NCBI RefSeq assembly: GCF_008369445.1
Contig: NZ_VTWH01000003.1
Location: 310,001-374,000 of the forward strand
Length of the DNA: 64,000 nucleotides
Reading direction: 5' to 3'
DNA from: Aureimonas fodinaquatilis
GTDB taxonomy: Bacteria; Pseudomonadota; Alphaproteobacteria; Rhizobiales; Rhizobiaceae
Shown here piece after piece: positions 8,281-16,020 of the stretch. The position numbers and the translations under genes were made by a program. The notes under the pieces were generated by a model that saw nothing but the letters and a program-made list of their open reading frames with translations, did not search any database and was not told the DNA's origin. The first letter of the stretch is position 1, and the number at the start of each line of letters is the position of its first letter.

Positions 8281-8748
8281 TCAGCGCCCGGTGTGATAGA
8301 GAGTGGCCTGAAGGTTTTCGCCGACCTGCTCGTGGCGTTCGGACAGTTTCTTCCACTCGGGAATTTTTGTCTGGTCCAGGGTTCTGGCATCTGGCCAGTC
8401 CACTTCCACCAGATTGCCGCCCGGATCGCGCAGATACATCTGCACCGAGCCATCGGGCATTTCATTGACCGGGTTGCCGAAGGTTGTGTCCAGAAGACCT
8501 GCCTTGCTGGCCTTCTCATACACGGCCATAAAGTCATCCACATTCATGGCAAAGTGCTGATAACGGGTTTCGGTTTCCGGCAGTTCAAACACGTGAACCT
8601 GCTGGTTGCCGCAGCGCATATACTGCGTGCGAAATCCGAAATTGTAGGTGGGAATCGGCTCCATCTGAAAATACTCGCGATAGAACGCAACGCTTTTTTC
8701 CAGGTTGCTGGTGGGTATCGACAGATGGTTCAATCCTGTAGCTGGCAT
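8281..8748 (-). CDS. VOC-family protein (glyoxalase / extradiol dioxygenase superfamily)
   Basis: 155 residues from ATG at 8748, preceded by GGGAGG. It has the vicinal-oxygen-chelate pattern: LNHLSIPTSNLEKSVAFY at the start and LRDPGGNLVEVDWPD near the end. His8, His65 and Glu115 are at the positions expected for the metal triad, so it may be an active dioxygenase or lyase, though it is a single module, about half the length of classical extradiol dioxygenases. It forms a likely operon with the flavin monooxygenase downstream (8207). A candidate operator with two TTATC-type half-sites lies 18 bases upstream of its start. Confidence 0.88.
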   Translation of the reverse strand: MPATGLNHLSIPTSNLEKSVAFYREYFQMEPIPTYNFGFRTQYMRCGNQQVHVFELPETETRYQHFAMNVDDFMAVYEKASKAGLLDTTFGNPVNEMPDGSVQMYLRDPGGNLVEVDWPDARTLDQTKIPEWKKLSERHEQVGENLQATLYHTGR

Positions 8749-8765
8749 ATTTTCCTCCCAAAAAA

Positions 8766-8779
8766 TTATCAAGTGATAA
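8766..8779. promoter_or_regulatory. Candidate operator TTATC-N4-GATAA (site A)
   Basis: Perfect dyad TTATC-AAGT-GATAA, 18 bases upstream of the VOC start codon. It matches the sites at 8839, 23647 and 35420. On the minus strand it would lie just downstream of a possible -10 region, a typical repressor position. Confidence 0.5.
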
Positions 8780-8819
8780 ATAAAATCATTATTTGACGCG
8801 TGACAAGCCCTAAGTCGGG

Positions 8820-8856
8820 TTGACATCGCGATTGCGTTGTTTTTCACTCGATAAAC
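8820..8856 (+). promoter_or_regulatory. Candidate promoter with operator (site A2) for the HisD-like operon
   Basis: TTGACA at 8820-8825 is a good -35 box; 17 bases further TTCACT (8843-8848) could be a weak -10. A near-perfect dyad GTTTTTC-ACTC-GATAAAC (8839-8856, one mismatch) overlaps the -10, matching the other TTTATC-N4-GATAAA sites. The arrangement suggests repression of the rightward genes. Confidence 0.45.
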
Positions 8857-8996
8857 AAGAATGTGTCGTGGTTCGTGATCCGGCCGCGACGCGGGAGGTT
8901 TTTCTTCGTTTCGCTGCGGAAGACTGTGCGCCAGCCCGTTATGGGTGGCGAGCGCGTTTCGACTGAGAATTTTAAGGATTGTGGAGGAACTGGCTG

Positions 8997-10304
8997 ATGG
9001 CAATACAACTGAAACACGGTCGTGACGCTGCTGCACGCGCCGAGGCTGACGCTGGCGTGCGCAGCAAGGTGGAAGAAATTCTGGCGGAAGTGGAGCGAGA
9101 CGGCGACAAGGCCGTAGCCCGCCTGTCACGTGAGTTCGACAACTGGTCGCCGGAGAGCTTCCGGCTGTCGGATGAGGATATACAAAAGGCAATGTCGCAG
9201 GTTTCCCCGCGAGATCTGGAAGACATAAAATTTGCGCAGGCGCAGGTGCGCCGCTTTGCAGAGGCACAGCGCGCGTCGATGCAGGATGTAGAGGTGGAGA
9301 CACTGCCTGGCGTGGTGTTGGGTCACCGCCACATTCCCGTCAACGCAGTTGGCTGTTATGTGCCCGGCGGCAAATATCCCATGGTTGCCTCAGCGCATAT
9401 GAGCGTGCTGACTGCCAAGGTTGCAGGGGTCAAGCGCGTGGTTGCGTCCGCCCCGCCCTATAAGGGCGCGCCACATCCGGCCATTGTCGCAGCCATGCAT
9501 CTTGCCGGAGCCGACGAAATTCTGGTTCTGGGCGGTGTTCAAGCAATTGCGGCCATGGCCATTGGCACGGAAACGATTGCCGGTGTCGATATGCTGGTTG
9601 GTCCTGGCAACGCCTTTGTGGCCGAGGCCAAGCGCCAGCTTTATGGCCGGGTTGGCATAGATCTGTTTGCCGGTCCCACGGAAACGCTGGTGATCGCAGA
9701 TGACAGTGTGGATGCAGAAATCTGCGCCACTGACCTGCTCGGGCAGGCAGAGCACGGCCCGACTTCGCCCGCAGTGCTGTTGACCAACTCGGAAAAGCTG
9801 GCACGCGAAACCATGGCCGAGATTGAGCGTCTCCTGGAAATACTGCCCACTCGGGAAATTGCGCGCCAGGCATGGGAAGATTTCGGCGAGGTGATTGTCT
9901 GCAAGGACGAAGCCGAAATGCTGAGCGAGGCAGACCGCATCGCATCCGAGCATGTGCAGGTGATGACGCGTGACCCGGACTTTTTCCTGAACAATATGAC
10001 CAATTACGGTGCCTTGTTTCTGGGGGCGCGCACCAATGTTGCCTATGGCGACAAGGTGATTGGCACCAACCACACGCTGCCAACACGCAAGGCCGCGCGG
10101 TATACCGGCGGTTTATGGGTCGGAAAATTCCTGAAAACCTGCACCTATCAGAAAGTGCTGACCGACGAAGCCAGCGCAATGGTTGGAGAATATTGCTCGC
10201 GCCTGTGCATGCTGGAAGGCTTTGCCGGTCATGCGGAACAGGCAAATGTGCGGGTGCGGCGCTATGGCCGACGCAATGTTGAATACGCCACGGCAGCTGA
10301 GTGA
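8997..10304 (+). CDS. Histidinol-dehydrogenase-family oxidoreductase (HisD paralogue, HpsN-like)
   Basis: 435 residues from ATG at 8997 with GGAGG ten bases upstream. The HisD fold is clear: [20 protein letters not shown] near residue 125, [14 protein letters not shown] near 200, [12 protein letters not shown], the zinc-ligand region [12 protein letters not shown] near 245, SEHVQVM near 320 and GTNHTLPT near 358. There are no histidine genes nearby; instead it heads a group with a Gfo/Idh oxidoreductase and a GntR regulator. This fits the catabolic HisD-like dehydrogenases, such as the sulfopropanediol dehydrogenase HpsN, that oxidise an alcohol to the acid in two NAD steps. The substrate cannot be assigned. 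Confidence 0.9.
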   Translation: MAIQLKHGRDAAARAEADAGVRSKVEEILAEVERDGDKAVARLSREFDNWSPESFRLSDEDIQKAMSQVSPRDLEDIKFAQAQVRRFAEAQRASMQDVEVETLPGVVLGHRHIPVNAVGCYVPGGKYPMVASAHMSVLTAKVAGVKRVVASAPPYKGAPHPAIVAAMHLAGADEILVLGGVQAIAAMAIGTETIAGVDMLVGPGNAFVAEAKRQLYGRVGIDLFAGPTETLVIADDSVDAEICATDLLGQAEHGPTSPAVLLTNSEKLARETMAEIERLLEILPTREIARQAWEDFGEVIVCKDEAEMLSEADRIASEHVQVMTRDPDFFLNNMTNYGALFLGARTNVAYGDKVIGTNHTLPTRKAARYTGGLWVGKFLKTCTYQKVLTDEASAMVGEYCSRLCMLEGFAGHAEQANVRVRRYGRRNVEYATAAE

Positions 10305-10326
10305 TAAAAAAGGGAGGAAATGCGCC

Positions 10327-11328
10327 ATGTTGAAAGCGGCAATTGTCGGACTGGGCTGGTGGGGGCGGACGATCATAACGCGCATGGCGCATTCCGACCG
10401 GATGCAGATTGTAACCGCAGTGGACGTCGACCCTGCAAAGCATGAAGACTATGCAAGAGAAAACGGCCTGGAGCTGCACAGTGACTATGAGCGTGTGCTG
10501 GCCGACCCGAATATTGACTGCGTTATTCTTTGCACGCCAAACAGCCTGCACACGACACAGGTTGAAGCTGCTGCAAAGGCTGGCAAGCATGTCTTCTGTG
10601 AAAAACCGCTGGCATTGACCCGGGCTGAAGCACAACGCTCTGTGGACGCATGCCGGAAGGCCGGCGTTCTGCTGGGCATCGGCCATGAGCGGCGGTTTGA
10701 GCGCGCCATGCAGGAAGTGCGGCGACTGGTCCGCTCTGGAGAGCTGGGCACGATCATGCATGCGGAATCCAATTTCAGCCACGACAAGCTGATCAATGTC
10801 CCGCAAAATGACTGGCGGCGCTCTTCGAAGGAAAGCCCGGCGGCTGGCATGACCGCCATGGGCATTCACCTGAGTGATGCCTATGTGAATCTTTTTGGGC
10901 CGGCACAGGAAGTTTACGCGCTCACGGCCAATCGTGTTCTGAATTCGGAAAATGGCGATGTGGTTTCTGTGTTGCTGCGCTTTGAAAACGGCGTCACCGC
11001 CTATTTGAACGCCGTTCTTTACACACCGCTCTATTTGCGCTTCACCGTTTTTGGCACAAAAGCATGGGTGGAATTTCGCAATGATACCCACCCCGACACA
11101 CCCGGCCCGTCTACGTTAACGGTACAGGTGACAGGCGAGGAGCCGAAGATCACGCAATATGACTGGACAGACAGCGTGCGCGAGAATCTGGATTCCTTCG
11201 CTGATGCTGTTAAGGGTCAGGGAGACTATATCTTCACTGACATTGAAAAAGTTGGCAATATTGCCATTCTTGAGGCCATCGCCGTTTCCGCAGCCTCAGG
11301 GCAGCCGGTGACGATCAAGCCAGCTTAA
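10327..11328 (+). CDS. Gfo/Idh/MocA-family oxidoreductase
   Basis: 333 residues from ATG at 10327, preceded by GGGAGG. N-terminal Rossmann motif AAIVGLGWWGRTII, then CTPNSLHTTQVEAAAKAGKHV and the diagnostic EKPLA near residue 98, and GIGHERRF near 117. The C-terminal Gfo/Idh beta-sheet domain follows. These NAD(P)-dependent enzymes act on sugars, inositols or other polyols and keto compounds. The upstream HisD-like gene ends 22 bases earlier, so the two are probably cotranscribed. A second Gfo/Idh gene of identical length lies at 20765-21766 and shares the GLGWWGRT start. Confidence 0.95.
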   Translation: MLKAAIVGLGWWGRTIITRMAHSDRMQIVTAVDVDPAKHEDYARENGLELHSDYERVLADPNIDCVILCTPNSLHTTQVEAAAKAGKHVFCEKPLALTRAEAQRSVDACRKAGVLLGIGHERRFERAMQEVRRLVRSGELGTIMHAESNFSHDKLINVPQNDWRRSSKESPAAGMTAMGIHLSDAYVNLFGPAQEVYALTANRVLNSENGDVVSVLLRFENGVTAYLNAVLYTPLYLRFTVFGTKAWVEFRNDTHPDTPGPSTLTVQVTGEEPKITQYDWTDSVRENLDSFADAVKGQGDYIFTDIEKVGNIAILEAIAVSAASGQPVTIKPA

Positions 11329-11415
11329 GGTTCGGCCTTGCGAATATTTTCAAAAGCAAACTTGACCTGGTGATATTTTACAGGCAGTGTCTTGGAATAT
11401 CAGAGGTGATGTTCC

Positions 11416-12063
11416 ATGAGCCTGATCCGAAATAAAGTCTTTGAGCAGGTGCGGGGGGAAATCCTCTCCTGTTCACTGATGCCAGGCATGGAACTGCGGG
11501 AAGCCAATCTGGCAAAACGGTTCGGGGTTTCCAAATCCCCGATCCGCGATGCACTGCAAAAGCTTGAGTTTGAAGGGCTGGTGGAAATTGAGCCGCGTCG
11601 CGGCCATCGCGTCCGCCCTATATCGCTGAAGGACGCCCAGGATATACTGGAATTGCGTGCCATTCTGGACGCAGGCGCGGTGCGGTTGATTGTTGAAGTC
11701 TGCACCGATGAGGAATTGAAGGAACTTGACCGGTTCCGTGAAATGAAAAGCTGCTGCTCAAAGGCCGACTTTGCGGCGTATAATCGCGAGTTTCACACCT
11801 ATCTGGCAAAGCTTTCAAAAAACAACCGGCTGGCGGAAGAGTGCCAGCGGGTGATGGAGTTTTACGATCGGATCTGTATCGTTTCTCTGACGGCATTGAC
11901 CAACGGAGTCACGTTCGGAGAGCCGCTGGCTGACCATTGCGATATCATTGATGCGCTGCAGGCGCGCAATGCCAGCAAAGCTGCCCGGTTGGCTCGCAAG
12001 CATGTTGAAAAATCCCGCGGTCAGGTTATGCGGGCATTGGAAAGCCGGGCCATTATCGCCTGA
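11416..12063 (+). CDS. GntR-family regulator with FCD domain
   Basis: 215 residues. The N-terminal winged helix shows LRGE-like leader VRGEILSCSLMPGMELRE, LAKRFGVSKSPIRDAL and LVEIEPRRGHRV; the C-terminal FCD (FadR-type) helical domain follows with ILELRAILDAGAV, NREFHTYLA and HCDIIDAL, giving possible metal-binding Asp/His positions. FCD regulators respond to carboxylic acids or sugars and usually repress neighbouring catabolic genes. It sits between the HisD-like/Gfo-Idh pair and the ABC importer starting at 12321, either of which may be its target. A direct operator could not be picked out with confidence. Confidence 0.94.
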   Translation: MSLIRNKVFEQVRGEILSCSLMPGMELREANLAKRFGVSKSPIRDALQKLEFEGLVEIEPRRGHRVRPISLKDAQDILELRAILDAGAVRLIVEVCTDEELKELDRFREMKSCCSKADFAAYNREFHTYLAKLSKNNRLAEECQRVMEFYDRICIVSLTALTNGVTFGEPLADHCDIIDALQARNASKAARLARKHVEKSRGQVMRALESRAIIA

Positions 12064-12251
12064 ACGGCTGTGGTTTGAAATACACCGTAAGTTTCAGAAC
12101 TTTGCAAAACCTTCGGAGTCTGATATTCCAGTTCTCATGGTCTGAAATGATGTGGAAATGACCGCTTAGCACCGGAATACGGACGCAGCGGGTGTCATGC
12201 GCATCGGGCAATGCCCCGGAGAGGGCAGCCCAGAAAAGGAAACAGTCATTG

Positions 12252-12301
12252 CCGGCACACCACACGAAACGCGCTTTCGTGTGCAGGAAAAGCTGTGCCG
12301 G
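12252..12301 (+). promoter_or_regulatory. Nested stem-loops in the leader of the first NMT1-type ABC operon
   Basis: An inner perfect hairpin, CACACGAAA (12261-12269) with TTTCGTGTG (12275-12283) around a five-base CGCGC loop, is enclosed by an outer perfect pair, CCGGCAC (12252-12258) with GTGCCGG (12295-12301). The structure ends seven bases before the GGGAGG of the ATPase gene at 12321. The inner part is also a 23-base palindrome of operator type. It may be a protein-binding site or a structured RNA leader. Confidence 0.6.
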
Positions 12302-12320
12302 TTAATCCGGGAGGCTGCGG

Positions 12321-13121
12321 ATGAATGCAATCTTGATTGATCGGCCTGAGACTTCTGCCCAAAGCGGGCGGAATGCCTTCATACAGGGGAGAAATCTTTC
12401 CAAAAGCTTTGGCGACGGTGCCGTTGTCGCGCTGGAAGGAGCCGATTTTGAAATCCATGAAGGCGAGTTCATATCGCTTGTCGGGCCATCCGGCTGCGGC
12501 AAATCCACTCTTTTGCGCATCCTGGCCGGGCTGATACCCAAAAGCGGTGGCAGTTTGCAGGTGCGTGGTGAGGAGGTCGTCAAACCCCGCACCGATATTG
12601 GCATGATGTTCCAGAAGGCAACGCTTCTGGAATGGCGCACAGCCGTAGAGAATGTGCTGCTGCCAACGGAGATGCACCGCAAGCCGAATGATCATGACTG
12701 GCAGGAGGCTATGGACCTTCTAGGCATGGTGGGGCTGCGTGATTTTGAGTTTTCGTTCCCCCGGCAGCTTTCGGGCGGCATGCAGCAGCGTGTGGCACTG
12801 GCAAGGCTGCTGCACACTGGCGCCGATATTCTGCTGCTCGACGAACCCTTTGGGGCGCTGGACGAGTTCACCCGCGAGCGGCTGAATGTGGAGCTGCTGC
12901 GGGTGGTGGCCGAAGTGCGCAAAACCACGTTCTTCGTCACACACAACATTGCCGAGGCCATTTTTCTGGCAGACCGGGTCATGGTCATGACCCCGCGCCC
13001 TGGCCGCCTTGCGGCAATGATTGACATACCCCTGGCGCGCCCCCGGGAGCTTTCCTTACAGCAATCTCCTGAGTTCAACGCGCTGGTTTCGCAAGTGCGC
13101 GACGTTCTGGGAGGGCACTGA
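12321..13121 (+). CDS. ABC transporter ATP-binding protein, nitrate/sulfonate/taurine type
   Basis: 266 residues. Walker A is GPSGCGKST near residue 55, Q-loop in GMMFQKATLLEWRT, signature LSGGMQQR near 153, Walker B with LLLDEPFGALDEFTR and the H-loop in FFVTHNI. This is the SsuB/TauB/ThiZ subfamily that drives importers with NMT1/THI5-like binding proteins. It is the first gene of a four-gene operon (ATPase, two permeases, binding protein) with start-stop overlaps. Cytosolic, peripheral on the inner membrane. The substrate is unknown; candidates by family are sulfonates, aromatic carboxylates, pyrimidines or flavin-like compounds. Confidence 0.95.
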   Translation: MNAILIDRPETSAQSGRNAFIQGRNLSKSFGDGAVVALEGADFEIHEGEFISLVGPSGCGKSTLLRILAGLIPKSGGSLQVRGEEVVKPRTDIGMMFQKATLLEWRTAVENVLLPTEMHRKPNDHDWQEAMDLLGMVGLRDFEFSFPRQLSGGMQQRVALARLLHTGADILLLDEPFGALDEFTRERLNVELLRVVAEVRKTTFFVTHNIAEAIFLADRVMVMTPRPGRLAAMIDIPLARPRELSLQQSPEFNALVSQVRDVLGGH

Positions 13122-14005
13122 TGACCGCGGTTGAAACCACCCTGCATGTGGGGCCAGCCCGCGCGGCCGACAAGGCGACTGTCAGGCGATGGCCGAACCA
13201 TCTGGCAATTTTCGTTACGCTGCTGGTGGTCTGGGAACTGGCCGCCCGCACCGGGCTTGTCGGTTCGCTGACCCTGCCGGCACCGACCGCAATTCTGGCA
13301 GCATTTTATCGCCTGTATATCACGCAGGGCAATATCTACTTCCACCTCGGCATCACGTTGGGCGAGGTGTTTGCAGGCTTTCTGGCAGGCTCCGTGCTGG
13401 GTATCGGGCTGGCGGTCATCGTCGGCATGAACGAAACGGTGCGCCGTCTGTTCAAGCCTTACATCATTCTGATCGAGGCCACTCCACGCATTGCGATGGG
13501 GCCTTTGATCATTGCCTGGCTGGGCTTCGGCTGGGGTTCAAAAATCGCCATCGTCATGCTGGTCTGCTTCTTCGCGCCCTTCATGAACACGCTGAGCGGC
13601 ATGCTGAATGTCGATAGTGAGGCGCACCAGATGTTCCGCTCCCTGAGAGCAAACAAATGGCAGATCTTTTCCAAGCTGATGTTGCCCGATTCCATGCCGG
13701 TCATCATGGCCGGCTTGCGTCTGGCCATGGCGTCCGCCTTGAGCGGCGCACTGGTGGCCGAATTCATTTCCGCAAATGAGGGAATGGGTGTTCTTCTGAA
13801 GACCTACACCGCCTCGCTCAACATGCCTTCGGCATTTGCCTGCCTGCTGACTTTGACGGCCATCGGCTTTCTGATTTTCCGATCCATGGAAGCGATCGAC
13901 AGGGCCATCGTGTTCTGGCGAGACGATGCCCGCGCTTCCCAGATCAGCGCTCGCCGCGCCGCCGCGTGGAAAAAGCGTGCAGCAACAGGGAGGGCAAGAC
14001 GATGA
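13121..14005 (+). CDS. ABC transporter permease (first of two, SsuC/TauC type)
   Basis: 294 residues, about six membrane-spanning segments, with the binding-protein-dependent transport signature in the cytosolic loop around FRSLRANKWQIFSKLMLP (EAA-like region, residues 170-190). The N-terminus is cytosolic and charged, the C-terminus basic. Its start codon overlaps the last base of the ATPase stop. It is followed by a second, clearly different permease, so the importer is probably a heterodimer in the membrane, unlike the homodimeric SsuC system. Confidence 0.94.
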   Translation: MTAVETTLHVGPARAADKATVRRWPNHLAIFVTLLVVWELAARTGLVGSLTLPAPTAILAAFYRLYITQGNIYFHLGITLGEVFAGFLAGSVLGIGLAVIVGMNETVRRLFKPYIILIEATPRIAMGPLIIAWLGFGWGSKIAIVMLVCFFAPFMNTLSGMLNVDSEAHQMFRSLRANKWQIFSKLMLPDSMPVIMAGLRLAMASALSGALVAEFISANEGMGVLLKTYTASLNMPSAFACLLTLTAIGFLIFRSMEAIDRAIVFWRDDARASQISARRAAAWKKRAATGRARR

Positions 14006-14907
14006 GTGATCTGACATCTGGCCGAATTCCTGCCCGGCCGCCGCGTGTTTCAATGCTGTTTTTCGGTTTTTTGCCGCACATACTGCTCTTCAGCGCACTC
14101 ATCGGCGCGTGGGAGGCGGCGGGAGCCTTCGGTCTGCTGAATGAGTTTCTGGTGCCGCGGCCGTCGACGGTTCTGAAGTCGATCATCACGCTTTACTTCG
14201 TCAATGGCTCAATCTACCGGCATTTCTTCGTAACGCTTTATGAAGCGGTTGCCGGGTTTCTGATTGGAGCCATGGTCGGAATTTCGCTGGCGGTCGGATC
14301 TGCGCTGAGTGAAAATTTTCGGCGCTATGTTGCACCCTATGCCATTGTGCTGAATGTGACGCCGGGCCTGGCATTGACGCCAATCGTCATTGCCTGGTTT
14401 GGCTTCGGCATCAGCTCAAAAATCGCACTGGCGGCAATTATCTCGTTTTTCCCGGTGTTCGTGAACACGCTCACCGGTTTGATGCGAAGCGATCCTGATC
14501 GCAACGAGATGTTCCGCTCACTCGGGGCAACATCCTACCAGACCTTTATCAAGCTGCGCATTCCAGATGCTCTGCCCGTGGTGTTTGCCGGTTTGAAAAT
14601 CGGCATGACGACAGCGCTGGTGGGTGCCATTGTTGCTGAATTCGCTCAGGCTACCGAGGGTGTGGGCGTGCTGATGCAGCGCTATTCGTTTGCGCTGAAC
14701 ATGGGAGCCGCCATCGCAACATTGCTCAGCATGTCGCTGATGGGCCTGCTTCTGTTCTTTCTGATGGAATTTCTGGACGACCGTTTCGTGTTCTGGCGCA
14801 GCGACAGCCGTATGGCCGCACGGGCTCGCCGAAAGGCCAAAGCCTGGGCACGCAAACAGGCTGTGACGTCAAACAACAACACTGTGCAAATAAGGAGGAA
14901 ACAATGA
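14002..14907 (+). CDS. ABC transporter permease (second of two)
   Basis: 301 residues from ATG at 14002, which overlaps the preceding stop by four bases; the open frame upstream to 13966 is inside the first permease gene. Six predicted membrane segments and the EAA-like loop FRSLGATSYQTFIKLRIP show the same SsuC/TauC permease fold as its neighbour. The C-terminal tail is very basic (RARRKAKAWARKQ). It overlaps the binding-protein start by four bases. With 13121-14005 it likely forms the heterodimeric channel. Confidence 0.94.
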   Translation: MSDLTSGRIPARPPRVSMLFFGFLPHILLFSALIGAWEAAGAFGLLNEFLVPRPSTVLKSIITLYFVNGSIYRHFFVTLYEAVAGFLIGAMVGISLAVGSALSENFRRYVAPYAIVLNVTPGLALTPIVIAWFGFGISSKIALAAIISFFPVFVNTLTGLMRSDPDRNEMFRSLGATSYQTFIKLRIPDALPVVFAGLKIGMTTALVGAIVAEFAQATEGVGVLMQRYSFALNMGAAIATLLSMSLMGLLLFFLMEFLDDRFVFWRSDSRMAARARRKAKAWARKQAVTSNNNTVQIRRKQ

Positions 14908-15938
14908 AAACACTTGTGAAATACCTGCTTGCCGCCACCATTGCCTTGCCGGCTGGAACCGCAGTCGCGCAGGATGTTACGACGCTGAACATCTTGATGC
15001 CGCTGCCGCGCTCCAGCAACTTTTACCCGCTTCTGGTGGGTGAGGCGCTTGGATATTTTGAAGAAGAGGGCGTTGCCGTCAACCTTCTGCCATCGTCTAC
15101 CACAATTCCCTATGTGGCCTTCATTCAGAATGGTCAGGCCGATCTTGCCATGCTGGACGCGCCGCAAACCTTTCAGGCGGCCGCCGCGGGTGTGGACATG
15201 AAGGTGCTGTATGAAGGCATGCAGCGCGCGCCGGAAGGCATTGCCGTTGCGGGTGACAGCCCCTATCAGAACGTTGCCGAGTTGAAGGGCACGACTGTGG
15301 GCCTGGTGTCGGACCGCGACCGTGTGACGTTGGGCATTTCGCTTGATGCCGTAGGGCTGACACTGGATGATGTGACGACGGTTGTTGTGGGCGAGGGCGG
15401 CCCGACTCTGGCAAATGCCATTCAAAACCAGACTGTTTCGGCAATTGCCGGTGCTGTGCCGGATTGGCTGGCTGTTCAGGCCCATGGCCTGGCCATACGG
15501 CTGATCACGCCTGAAGAGGTGGAAGACACGCCTGCCAACTCGTTTGTCGGGGCAACAGCCCGGCTGGAAGAGCTGCAGAAGCCACTGGAAGGCTTTTTCC
15601 GCGCCTGGTCAAAAGGCATGTATGCGGCAGAAGTGGACCCGGATTTCGTTGCTGCCGTTTCAAAAGCCGCAGTGCCTGAAGAGTGGGAAAACGAAAAGTT
15701 CGGGCGTGAGTTTCTGGATGCGTCCATACCAATGAACGTTTCAGTGACAGAACTCTCTGGCGATCTGCAGCCGGAAGTCTGGAAAAAAGTTCAGCCGCCA
15801 ATGGTCAAGCAGGGCGCAATCGACGCCGAAATTGATCCGGCAACCTTTCTGGATGACCGGTTCATTGCATCTGCCAATGATTGGGACCACGCAGAAGTGG
15901 AAGCCGAGATCAAGGCCTGGAGAGATGCCAATATGTAA
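14904..15938 (+). CDS. ABC transporter substrate-binding protein, NMT1/THI5-like
   Basis: 344 residues with a signal peptide (basic start, hydrophobic core, cleavage expected after TAVA near residue 22), so it is periplasmic. The body has the NMT1-like pattern: LNILMPLPRSSNFYPLLVGEALGYFEEEG, QNGQADLAMLDA, VAELKGTTVGL. It is strongly preceded by GGAGGAAAC. Members bind aromatic or heterocyclic acids, sulfonates or thiamin precursors. A stem-loop follows the stop codon, and the next gene is an ACMSD-like amidohydrolase that may act on the imported compound. Confidence 0.93.
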   Translation: MKTLVKYLLAATIALPAGTAVAQDVTTLNILMPLPRSSNFYPLLVGEALGYFEEEGVAVNLLPSSTTIPYVAFIQNGQADLAMLDAPQTFQAAAAGVDMKVLYEGMQRAPEGIAVAGDSPYQNVAELKGTTVGLVSDRDRVTLGISLDAVGLTLDDVTTVVVGEGGPTLANAIQNQTVSAIAGAVPDWLAVQAHGLAIRLITPEEVEDTPANSFVGATARLEELQKPLEGFFRAWSKGMYAAEVDPDFVAAVSKAAVPEEWENEKFGREFLDASIPMNVSVTELSGDLQPEVWKKVQPPMVKQGAIDAEIDPATFLDDRFIASANDWDHAEVEAEIKAWRDANM

Positions 15939-15963
15939 TTGGCCAGCCTGCCGAACTCAAAAC

Positions 15964-15984
15964 GAGAGGCGCTCGTCGCCTCTC
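15964..15984 (+). terminator. Stem-loop after the NMT1-type ABC operon
   Basis: GAGAGGCG (15964-15971) pairs perfectly with CGCCTCTC (15977-15984) around a five-base loop, followed by a pyrimidine-rich stretch rather than a clean T-run. It lies 25 bases after the binding-protein stop and 36 bases before the amidohydrolase start. It may be a weak terminator or an mRNA-stabilising end for the binding-protein message. Confidence 0.6.
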
Positions 15985-16020
15985 CCTCTCTTCCCATTTT
16001 CATGAAATCAGGAAAAGATA

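Noticed and set aside
8997-10304. True histidinol dehydrogenase of histidine synthesis
   Set aside because: Family motifs fit HisD broadly, but no other his gene is near, and the neighbours are catabolic. I call it a HisD-family paralogue.
12064-12320. Known riboswitch (TPP, FMN, cobalamin or glycine) in the ABC leader
   Set aside because: The region is structured, but none of the conserved core sequences of these classes could be matched.
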